A stretch of DNA of 64,000 nt from Bacteroidales bacterium (lineage in GTDB: Bacteria; Bacteroidota; Bacteroidia; Bacteroidales; Prolixibacteraceae): the NCBI GenBank assembly GCA_012729335.1, contig JAAYDJ010000007.1, positions 1 through 64,000 of the forward strand, in the 5' to 3' direction. Made by a program: the position numbers and the translations under genes. The notes below the pieces were generated by a model. That model ran no database searches and had not been told where the DNA came from. It saw only the letters and a list, made by a program, of their open reading frames with translations. Each line of letters opens with the position of its first letter. Positions within the stretch are counted from its first letter, which is position 1. Positions 53,322-60,354 of the stretch are shown in pieces.

Positions 53322-54227
53322 ATGCTGAGCGCTCTTCTGATCCTGATTGCAGCCCTCTTTTTCACGGGAATCATTAACCGGACCAAGAGTATGGCTTCGG
53401 GCCGCAAAGGCCCCGGGGTGCTGCAGCCCCTTTTTGATGTGTGGCGGCTCTTCCGTAAAGGCAGTGTTTACCCGGCTACCGCGGGGATTCTTTTCAGGGT
53501 GGCGCCCACCATCTGTCTGGCTTCCATTTTCATGGCCCTGCTGGTGGTTCCCTTCGGCCGCGAGAAGGGACTCCTGAGTTTCAGCGGCGATTTTGTTTTT
53601 TTTGCCTATGTGTTGGCCCTGGGCAGGTTTCTGAGCATCGTGGCCGCCCTCGATACAGGCAGCAGCTTCGAGGGAATGGGAGCCAGCCGCGAAGCCCTTT
53701 ACGGCATGCTCGCAGAACCCGCTTTTTTCGTGCTGATGGGTTCCCTGGCCCTCCTCACCGGTCACACCTCCTTCCATGAAATTTTTAATGCACTCCACCT
53801 TGGCTCCTGGGTCAGCTATGCCCTGGCTACTCTGGCTACTTTCGTGCTGGTGATGATTGCCATGATCGAAAACAGCCGCATGCCTGTCGATGATCCCAAA
53901 ACCCACCTGGAACTCACCATGGTCCATGAAGTGATGGTCCTGGACCACAGTGGTTTCGACCTTGGATTGATCCTTACCGCCGGATATCTCAAGTTCGCCA
54001 TCTTCGGCGCCCTGATTGTCAACCTCTTTATCGGTATGGTCCCTACCGGCTACGCCATCCCCCTTTTCTTCCTGATCCAGGGAGGCATGGCGGTGGCCGT
54101 CGGACTCATCGAATCTTTTATGGCCCGTTTCCGCATGAGCCACAACCCCCAGTTTATCACCGTCCTCACCTCGGTGGCCCTGCTGGTCTTTTTTGGCGTA
54201 CTGCTCATCTCAGGCCGGTTCCTCTGA
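53322..54227 (+). CDS. hyfC: Hydrogenase-4 component C-like subunit (NuoH family)
   Basis: 301 residues, about eight membrane helices. NuoH/HyfC blocks: FTGIINRTKSMASGRKGPGVLQPLFDVWRLFRKG near the N terminus, ALGRFLSIVAALDTGSSFEGMGASREALYGMLAEPAF in the middle, and ENSRMPVDDPKTHLELTMVHEVMVLDHSG, which lines the quinone-like E-channel in complex I. It anchors the peripheral arm and links it to the antiporters. All expected acidic residues of these blocks are intact. Confidence 0.9.
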   Translation: MLSALLILIAALFFTGIINRTKSMASGRKGPGVLQPLFDVWRLFRKGSVYPATAGILFRVAPTICLASIFMALLVVPFGREKGLLSFSGDFVFFAYVLALGRFLSIVAALDTGSSFEGMGASREALYGMLAEPAFFVLMGSLALLTGHTSFHEIFNALHLGSWVSYALATLATFVLVMIAMIENSRMPVDDPKTHLELTMVHEVMVLDHSGFDLGLILTAGYLKFAIFGALIVNLFIGMVPTGYAIPLFFLIQGGMAVAVGLIESFMARFRMSHNPQFITVLTSVALLVFFGVLLISGRFL

Positions 54228-54239
54228 AAATTAATAGCC

Positions 54240-54872
54240 ATGGCTGACGTTTTGCTCATCACCTTTCTGATCACCCTGTTCTACATGGCCATCGCCAACC
54301 GTCTGATGACCTATGTCAAGGTGCTCGCCCTCCAGGGGGTGCTTCTCTTCTTTGTGGCCTTCATCCAGCTCAGTGAAATCAACCTGCTCAACCTGGTGTT
54401 GATTCTGCTGGAGACCATCATCTTTAAGTCGGTGGCGGTCCCGGCCTTTCTGGCCTATCTCCTTCGCCGCAACCAGATCACCCGCGAGGCAGAACCTTTC
54501 CTGCCCAACTTCGTCTCCCTGTTGATTGTGACCGCCATCGTGGTGGTCACCTTCCTCCTTTCGAACTATATCAGCGACACCATCCTCGACAAGCTCTTTT
54601 TCGTGGTAGCCCTCTCCACCCTGTTCACAGGGCTTTACCTGATCGCTACCCGCCGGAAGATCATCACCCACGTGATGGGATACATGGTGGTGGAAAACGG
54701 GGTTTTCGTTCTCTCCCTGGCCGTGGGCAATGAAATGCCTATGCTGGTCAACCTGGGCATCATGCTCGACATCTTTGCCAGTGTGTTGATCCTGGGGATT
54801 TTCCTGAACAAGATCGGCGATGTCTTCAGGGATGTGGATGTCGACCAGTTGAGTAACCTGAAAGATTATTGA
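54240..54872 (+). CDS. hyfE: Hydrogenase-4 component E-like subunit (NuoK-like)
   Basis: 210 residues, six to seven membrane helices. The C-terminal half carries the NuoK-like block (GLYLIATRRKIITHVMGYMVVENGVFVLSLAVGNEMPMLVNLGIMLDIFASVLILGIF), with the membrane-buried Glu in MVVENG. N-terminal helices extend beyond a minimal NuoK, as in HyfE. Part of the ion-translocating membrane arm. 12 bp after hyfC, 13 bp before hyfF. Confidence 0.88.
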   Translation: MADVLLITFLITLFYMAIANRLMTYVKVLALQGVLLFFVAFIQLSEINLLNLVLILLETIIFKSVAVPAFLAYLLRRNQITREAEPFLPNFVSLLIVTAIVVVTFLLSNYISDTILDKLFFVVALSTLFTGLYLIATRRKIITHVMGYMVVENGVFVLSLAVGNEMPMLVNLGIMLDIFASVLILGIFLNKIGDVFRDVDVDQLSNLKDY

Positions 54873-54885
54873 CGGAGGGGCACAC

Positions 54886-56364
54886 ATGACCATTGGATAT
54901 CTTATTTTGGCATTTTTGTTATCGGCCGGCCTCTTTCTGAACAGGAACCGGAAAGCCGCTTATTTCCTGACGGGGCTTTTCCTGCTGCTGCAACTGGTTT
55001 TCACGGTGTATGCGGGGATGCACCTGCGAAGCACCGACAGTCTCTATTTTACCTTTGATGCGCTGGGATTTCTCTTGCTGGCGACACTGGGTGTGGTGGC
55101 CGTGCCCGCGGCCTTTCACAGCGCCCTCTATATTGAGCGGCATGAGGAGACCCCGGCGTCAAGGGGTATTTACCTGGGATCCCTGGTGTTGCTGATCACG
55201 GCCATCGGGGCAGGCTACCTGGCCAATCATATCGCTGTAGTCTGGATCTTTACCGAAATCACCACGCTGAGTGCCTCGGCCCTGATCTATCATCACCGCA
55301 ACAAGCTGGCCCTGGAGGGCACCTGGAAGTATGTATTTATTTGCGCGCTGAGCATTTCTTTTGTTTTCATCGGCATTCTCTTTTTGAGTTTGTCGCTGCG
55401 GCATGCCGGGTCCACTGAGCTTTCGTGGGCTAACCTGCTGGCCGGCAGTTCGCAGTTAAATCCTTTCTGGCTGAAGCTGGCCTGGCTCTTCATTTTTACG
55501 GGATTCACGGTGAAACTGGGGCTGGTGCCCATGTTCACTGCGGGCATCGATGCCAAGGATACAGCACCCGGGCCTGCCGGGGCCCTGCTGGCCAGTGTAC
55601 TGATGAACCTGGGATTCGTGGGGGTATTCCGCCTTTACACCGTGGTCGCCCACACCTCCATCCATGGGTGGGTCAACGTGGTGACGGGATCCGCCGCCTT
55701 TCTGTCGGTTTTTGTGGCCGCCGCTTATATGATCAGGGTCAGGAACGTGAAGCGGATGTTCGCCTATTCCGGTGTGGAGCATATGGGACTGGTCATGCTG
55801 GGTGTGGTGGCCGGGGGAGTAGGCTATTATGCTGCCATCCTCCATATCATCCTCCACGCTTTCGTCAAATCCTCCCTTTTCTTTCAGTATAACCAGCTTT
55901 ACCGCGTCTTCCAGAGTAAAAGCCTCTCCTATATGGGAGGCTATTTCCGTCTTCATCCTACGGGGGCAATGGTGCTCCTGCTGGGATTTCTGAGCGCCGC
56001 CGCCATGCCCCCCTCCGGGTTATTTGTCAGCGAGCTGATGATCTTCCGTTCCCTGCTGGAGGCCCGGCTGCTCCTACCGCTGGTAGCGGTGGCCCTTCTG
56101 CTGACGATGATCCTCTGGGCTTTCGGCAGAAATGTCTTCAGGATTCTGTTCCTGCCTCCGGCAGGATTTGAAGCTCCCCCGGCGAAGCCTGCCCCGGCTT
56201 GGGAAAGCTATTCCCAGTTCTTTCTCCTGGCCCTGGCCGTAGCCCTGGGTTTCTTTCCCCCCGAGGGTTTCGTGGAACTGATCCGGGAAAGTGTAGCCTT
56301 GCTTCCCGTCACTCCCCCGGAGGTTCTGATTCCCCTGCCGGCCAGTGGTGCCCTGATGCCCTGA
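54886..56364 (+). CDS. hyfF: Hydrogenase-4 component F-like antiporter subunit (NuoN/NuoM superfamily)
   Basis: 492 residues, about 13-14 helices. Antiporter blocks: WIFTEITTLSASALIYHHRNKLALEGTWKYVFICALS (conserved Glu in FTEI and Lys), FTVKLGLVPMFTAGIDAKDTAPGPAGALLASVLMNLGFVG, and VRNVKRMFAYSGVEHMGLVMLG. Second proton-pumping antiporter of the complex, so with HyfB it has two channels. 33 bp separate it from hyfG. No hyfD homologue is present, so the arm is shorter than in E. coli Hyf. Confidence 0.9.
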   Translation: MTIGYLILAFLLSAGLFLNRNRKAAYFLTGLFLLLQLVFTVYAGMHLRSTDSLYFTFDALGFLLLATLGVVAVPAAFHSALYIERHEETPASRGIYLGSLVLLITAIGAGYLANHIAVVWIFTEITTLSASALIYHHRNKLALEGTWKYVFICALSISFVFIGILFLSLSLRHAGSTELSWANLLAGSSQLNPFWLKLAWLFIFTGFTVKLGLVPMFTAGIDAKDTAPGPAGALLASVLMNLGFVGVFRLYTVVAHTSIHGWVNVVTGSAAFLSVFVAAAYMIRVRNVKRMFAYSGVEHMGLVMLGVVAGGVGYYAAILHIILHAFVKSSLFFQYNQLYRVFQSKSLSYMGGYFRLHPTGAMVLLLGFLSAAAMPPSGLFVSELMIFRSLLEARLLLPLVAVALLLTMILWAFGRNVFRILFLPPAGFEAPPAKPAPAWESYSQFFLLALAVALGFFPPEGFVELIRESVALLPVTPPEVLIPLPASGALMP

Positions 56365-56397
56365 CCGGCGGACTCTCCACTTAAAGACCAGAAATCC

Positions 56398-57897
56398 ATG
56401 GATTTTATCTCAATAAAAAACAACAGCGCCCTGCCGCTGGCCTCCGTTCCGGAACTGGACTACCACACCTTTTTTGAGGTGAACACCAGCCTGATGAGGG
56501 GCGATCCGGGGCGGCACTGCGCCACTCTTCACGGCATCCCTGAAAAGGAGAGGGTCAGGCTGCTTTGCGCCATCGCCGACGATGCCACAGGAGAGATCCA
56601 TCTCTCAACGAGTGTGGTCTCCCGCGACCAGGTGCTCCGGTCCATGGCGGGGGAGGTTCCTGCCTGCGAACGGTTTGAAAGGGAGATTCATGAGAATTTT
56701 GGGATTTCCTATACGGGGCATCCCTGGCTGAAACCAGTACGGTATCCGTTTGACCGGGCCGACCGGTCACAGGAGATCGCCAGCTATCCTTTTTACAGCA
56801 TGGAAAGCGATGAACTTCATGAGGTAGGGGTAGGACCCATCCATGCAGGGGTGATCGAACCGGGCCATTTCCGGTTTATCTGTAACGGGGAGCAGATTCT
56901 TCATCTGGAGATCCAGCTGGGGTTTCAGCATCGTGGTGTGGAGGCGCTTTTCCTGCGGCAACAGGGAGTGTTGCAGCAGGTGATGCTGGCTGAGGGAATT
57001 GCCGGTGATACCGTAGCAGGGCATACCACAGCCCATAGTATGGTGCGGGAGGCCCTTGCCGGGGTAGACGCCGGGGAAGGGGCAGCCTTCAGCCGGACGA
57101 TGGCCCTGGAGCTGGAACGGATGGCCATCCATACCGGCGACATGGCGGCCTTGTGCACCGATGTGGCCTATCAGCTGGGAAGCGCCGTTTTCGGGAGGCT
57201 CAGGACTCCCCTGGTCAATTTCTTCCAGGAGTGGGGCGGCAACCGCCTCGGTAAGGGATTGATCAGACCCGGCAGAAACCAGTTTCCTTTCACCCCGCAG
57301 CTGGGCACCCGCCTCTCGGCGATTCTCGATGCTTACGAACGCGATTTTGAAGAGATGAGTGCCATGCTTTTCAACCTTCCCAGTGCCTTGTCGCGGTTTG
57401 AGCGGACGGGGGTGGTCAGCCGTGAAGATCTGCTGTCGATCGGGGCGGTAGGCATGGCCGCACGTATGGGAGGCCTCACCCGGGATATCCGCAGCAGCCA
57501 TCCCTCCCTGTGGTATCCCTCCCTGGCCCACCAACCGGTGGTCAAGCATCATGGCGATGTCTATTCCCGCGTACAGATCCGCCGTGACGAGATCAGGCAG
57601 TCGATGCACCATGTCAGGCAGCTGTTGGAACAGATCCCCGATACGGTGGAGAGCCGAATCCTTCCGGAGATAATGGCGCCCGGGCGGCTGGCGCTCTCCC
57701 TTGTGGAGGGGTGGCGGGGCGAAATCTGCCACTGCGCACTCACCGGGCCCCATGGCGAACTGCGCCATTACAAGGTCAAGGACCCCTCCTTTCATAATTG
57801 GATGGCCCTGGCCCTGGCTGTGCGCAACAACGAAATCTCCGACTTCCCGATATGCAACAAGAGTTTTAACCTTTCCTACTGCGGCCATGATCTTTGA
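56398..57897 (+). CDS. hyfG: HyfG-like large subunit (NuoC/NuoD fusion) lacking the NiFe-ligand motifs
   Basis: 499 residues. A NuoC-like N-terminal domain (about 1-125) is fused to a NuoD/NiFe-large-subunit domain. The fold is clear from HLEIQLGFQHRGVEALF (171-185), TAHSMVREAL, ELERMAIHTGDMAALCTDVAYQLGSA, and HVRQLLEQIPD. In NiFe enzymes a CGxC motif follows about 20 residues after the RGxE; here that stretch is EGIAGDTVAGHTTAH with no Cys. The C-terminal CxxC is also absent: the end reads DFPICNKSFNLSYCGHDL, with Cys486 and Cys495 nine apart. A [NiFe] site is therefore not expected. It overlaps the next gene by 11 bp. Confidence 0.88.
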   Translation: MDFISIKNNSALPLASVPELDYHTFFEVNTSLMRGDPGRHCATLHGIPEKERVRLLCAIADDATGEIHLSTSVVSRDQVLRSMAGEVPACERFEREIHENFGISYTGHPWLKPVRYPFDRADRSQEIASYPFYSMESDELHEVGVGPIHAGVIEPGHFRFICNGEQILHLEIQLGFQHRGVEALFLRQQGVLQQVMLAEGIAGDTVAGHTTAHSMVREALAGVDAGEGAAFSRTMALELERMAIHTGDMAALCTDVAYQLGSAVFGRLRTPLVNFFQEWGGNRLGKGLIRPGRNQFPFTPQLGTRLSAILDAYERDFEEMSAMLFNLPSALSRFERTGVVSREDLLSIGAVGMAARMGGLTRDIRSSHPSLWYPSLAHQPVVKHHGDVYSRVQIRRDEIRQSMHHVRQLLEQIPDTVESRILPEIMAPGRLALSLVEGWRGEICHCALTGPHGELRHYKVKDPSFHNWMALALAVRNNEISDFPICNKSFNLSYCGHDL

Positions 57898-58642
57898 TAA
57901 TCTGAAAATTCTGTTTCACCAGGGAAAGCAATACATTCCCGATGTGACCACGGTGGAGGTACCGGGTATTTTTCGCGGCAGGCCGGTCATCAGCCGTGAG
58001 CCGGTCGACGGGGAGCAGCTGGCTGCCCTTTGTCCTACGGGAGCCCTTACTGCTTCACCCGTGACCATCGACCTGGGCAAATGCACCTTCTGTGGGGAGT
58101 GCGCCCATAGGTTCCCGGAGAAGGTGCGGTTCACAAAAGACTACCACCTGTCGACCAATGTGCGGGAGCGGCTGGTGATCAGGGAGGGGGAGGATCGGCC
58201 TGTAGAGGTGGATCCGACACAGGTACGCAGGGAGGTGCACCGGCTTCTGGGGCGCTCCCTGAAGCTGAGACAGGTTTCTGCGGCCGGCGACAACAGCGCC
58301 GAATGGGAACTTAACGCAGCCAACAACGTCCAGTTCGACATGAGCCGCTTCGGCATCGAATTCGTAGCCTCCCCGCGTCACGCCGACGGGGTGGTCATCA
58401 CTGGCCCTATTTCAGAAAACATGGCCGAACCGCTGCAGATCTGCTATGAGGCCGTTCCGGAACCTAAAATTGTGGTACTTGCCGGAACCGACGCCATCAG
58501 CGGCGGCATTTATGCGGGATCCCCCGCCCTGAACAGGAATTTCACGGAACGTTATGCTCCCGACCTCTATATCGCGGGCAACCCGCCCCATCCTCTGACG
58601 GTCATCAATGGTCTGCTGGACCTCACCCGGAAAAAGGGTTGA
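57887..58642 (+). CDS. hyfI: Fused ferredoxin-like and NuoB/HyfI-like subunit that has lost the proximal cluster ligands
   Basis: 251 residues from the ATG overlapping hyfG. Residues ~35-85 are a NuoI/HyfH-like ferredoxin with only Cys49 (ALCPTGA) and Cys66, Cys69, Cys72 (KCTFCGEC); the rest of the eight-Cys pattern is gone, including Phe76 in place of the last Cys. Residues ~120-245 are a NuoB/HyfI fold (FDMSRFGIEFVASPRHADGVVITGPISENM, VPEPKIVVLAG). Its four cluster ligands are replaced: Asp135 and Ala138 (GDNSAEWEL), Asp202 (GTDAISGG) and Asn232 (GNPPHP). One [4Fe-4S] cluster is predicted in total. Last gene of the complex operon. Confidence 0.85.
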   Translation: MIFDNLKILFHQGKQYIPDVTTVEVPGIFRGRPVISREPVDGEQLAALCPTGALTASPVTIDLGKCTFCGECAHRFPEKVRFTKDYHLSTNVRERLVIREGEDRPVEVDPTQVRREVHRLLGRSLKLRQVSAAGDNSAEWELNAANNVQFDMSRFGIEFVASPRHADGVVITGPISENMAEPLQICYEAVPEPKIVVLAGTDAISGGIYAGSPALNRNFTERYAPDLYIAGNPPHPLTVINGLLDLTRKKG

Positions 58643-58893
58643 GGAGACCCCGCGAAGAGGAGAAAGCTTTGTCGTTTTCAGGGGGGAAGCCGGAAACAGC
58701 ATGTCGGTAAGCAATTTTCCGGGCGGGGGTGTAATGCCGGCCTGCCTTGCGCCGACCCATACCAAAGAGGGATCACCCACCCGGGAAGCGTCCGGTTCAT
58801 CACCTTGTGTGAAGAGTCGCCTGACGGCCATGATGTCACATGGAAAAGCCCTTTTACCCGGCGGTGGACCAGAATAAAGTAAAATCTATACCG
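58643..58893. other. 251-bp spacer with strong secondary-structure potential, identity unknown
   Basis: No convincing gene. Several long pairings are possible, for example TTTTCCGGGCGGGGGTG (near 58716) with CACCCACCCGGGAA (near 58777), GTCGG (near 58703) with CCGAC (near 58753), and a local TTCA-CAC/GTG-TGAA hairpin (near 58798). It does not match TPP, cobalamin or Moco riboswitch consensus as far as I can tell, and no TAnnTTTG promoter for the next gene was found. A decayed structured element (such as a group II intron remnant) or an unassigned leader RNA are both possible. Confidence 0.35.
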
Positions 58894-60162
58894 ATGAGCA
58901 AAATCCTTTTACTTCTGTTGACCCTGTGGACGGGGTTTTCTTATTTAAATGCCCAGGAGGTGGTCCGGGACGATGACCAGCAGGTGGCGCAGTGGCGAGG
59001 GCCGGGGCGTGACGGCAAATACCCTGAGACGGCTCTTTTAGAGGAGTGGCCTGCTGAGGGGCCCCGCATGCTGTGGTCTTTTGAAGGACTGGGGGCAGGC
59101 ATGGGAAGTCCCGTGGTGGCCAATGACATGATCTACGTTACCGGTATTCCCGACACCCTCAGAGGCATGGGCAGGCTCTTTGCCTTCACCCTGGAAGGAA
59201 AGCCGCTCTGGACAAAGGATTATGGGACCGATTTTACGGCATTGTTTGCTGGGGCACGTTCCACCCCTACGGTAGCCGGTGACCGTCTTTACCTTGAAAG
59301 CGGCAACGGCCAGGTCTATTGCCTCAATGCCCTTACAGGCGAGCAACTCTGGAAGGTCGATTTCTTCACCGATTTCCAGGCCGATTCTATTCAGTTCGGG
59401 TTTTCGGAGTCGTTGCTGGTCGACGGCGACCGCCTCTACTGCACTCCCGGGGGGAAGTACAATAACCTGGTGGCCCTTAACCGCTTTACCGGGGAGAAAA
59501 TCTGGGGCTCCCCGGGGTCGGGAGAGCAGGCCACCTATTCCTCGCCGGTGCTGTTTCACCATCATGGCCGGCCCATCATCGCCAACCTTACCGCCTCGAC
59601 CATCATGGGCCTTGATGCCCGCACCGGAGAGGTATTGTGGCGGTTTTACCAGTTCCAGGACAATAAAATCCATGCCAATACGCCGGTTTATTCCAACGGG
59701 GATCTTCTGGTGTCAAGCACCTCGCGGAAAGACAGCAGCGGGCTGGTGATGCTGCGGCTTTCCCCCGGCGGGGACTCGGCGCGGGTGCTATGGCGAAACC
59801 GGGAAGTGATCAACCTGTCGGGAGGAGCCATCCTCAACGACAGCTCCATCTATATGTCGGCATATATCCAGCCGAGGTGGTATTGCCTTGACAGGGCCAC
59901 GGGAAAGACCAGGTATATTTCGCGGGAACTGGGCGGTGGAGTGGTCATTTATGCCGATGGACGCTATTATTGCTATACCGAGCGGGAGGGAGAGATGGCG
60001 CTGGCCGAAGCCACTCCCGACACTTTCAGGGTGATCAGCAGGTTCAGGATCCCCCTGGGCACCGCGCAACACTGGGCCCACCCGGTCATCAGCCGAGGCA
60101 TGCTCCTGGTCCGGCACGGAGAGGCCCTGATGGTGTATGACATTCGCAGAAAGTCCACCTGA
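58894..60162 (+). CDS. PQQ-like beta-propeller repeat protein, secreted
   Basis: 422 residues from the ATG giving a signal peptide (MSKILLLLLTLWTGFSYLNAQ); an upstream in-frame ATG would spoil it. The propeller repeats are clear: QWRGPGRDGKYPETALLEEWPAEGPRMLWSFEGLG, GRLFAFTLEGKPLWTKDYG, GQVYCLNALTGEQLWKVDF, NNLVALNRFTGEKIWGSPG, TIMGLDARTGEVLWRFYQF. PQQ itself is not required by this fold (compare BamB-like proteins), and no dehydrogenase active site is evident. Probably periplasmic, role unknown. The stop codon lies in the zeroth unit of the downstream 26-bp array. Confidence 0.88.
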   Translation: MSKILLLLLTLWTGFSYLNAQEVVRDDDQQVAQWRGPGRDGKYPETALLEEWPAEGPRMLWSFEGLGAGMGSPVVANDMIYVTGIPDTLRGMGRLFAFTLEGKPLWTKDYGTDFTALFAGARSTPTVAGDRLYLESGNGQVYCLNALTGEQLWKVDFFTDFQADSIQFGFSESLLVDGDRLYCTPGGKYNNLVALNRFTGEKIWGSPGSGEQATYSSPVLFHHHGRPIIANLTASTIMGLDARTGEVLWRFYQFQDNKIHANTPVYSNGDLLVSSTSRKDSSGLVMLRLSPGGDSARVLWRNREVINLSGGAILNDSSIYMSAYIQPRWYCLDRATGKTRYISRELGGGVVIYADGRYYCYTEREGEMALAEATPDTFRVISRFRIPLGTAQHWAHPVISRGMLLVRHGEALMVYDIRRKST

Positions 60163-60336
60163 AAAGTTACTTCCATAATTCTCCTGAAGAGTGATATGTC
60201 ATAATTCTCCCGAAGAGTGATATGTCAGAGTTCTCCTGAATGGTGACTCCTCAGAGCTCTTCTGAACGGTGACTCGCCAGAGCACTCCTGAACGGTGACT
60301 CCTCAGATTCCTCCTGAACAGTGACTCCTCAGAGCT
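60156..60336 (+). repeat. 26-bp tandem array grown from the 3' end of the PQQ-propeller gene
   Basis: Unit 0 (60156-60180, 25 bp) contains the TGA stop of the upstream gene. Six units of exactly 26 bp follow at 60181, 60207, 60233, 60259, 60285 and 60311, each beginning CTCCTGAA or CTTCTGAA with GTGACTCCTCAGAGCT typical of later units. Early units (GTGATATGTCATAATT) are closest to unit 0 and later ones diverge, suggesting stepwise growth away from the gene. It ends 19 bp before the stop of the convergent gene. Confidence 0.92.
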
Positions 60337-60354
60337 CTTCTTTACTGCTCTGGT

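Noticed and set aside
51269-58642. Functional [NiFe] hydrogenase-4 / formate hydrogenlyase
   Set aside because: Large-subunit CxxC motifs and all proximal-cluster ligands are missing, and no formate dehydrogenase or maturation gene accompanies the operon.
58412-58831. Minus-strand frame across the end of the hyfI-like gene and the spacer
   Set aside because: Half of it is antisense to a well-supported gene, and the remainder has no recognisable protein features.
58643-58893. TPP, cobalamin or molybdenum-cofactor riboswitch upstream of the PQQ-propeller gene
   Set aside because: I could not match the conserved core words of these classes on either strand; left as an unassigned structured spacer.
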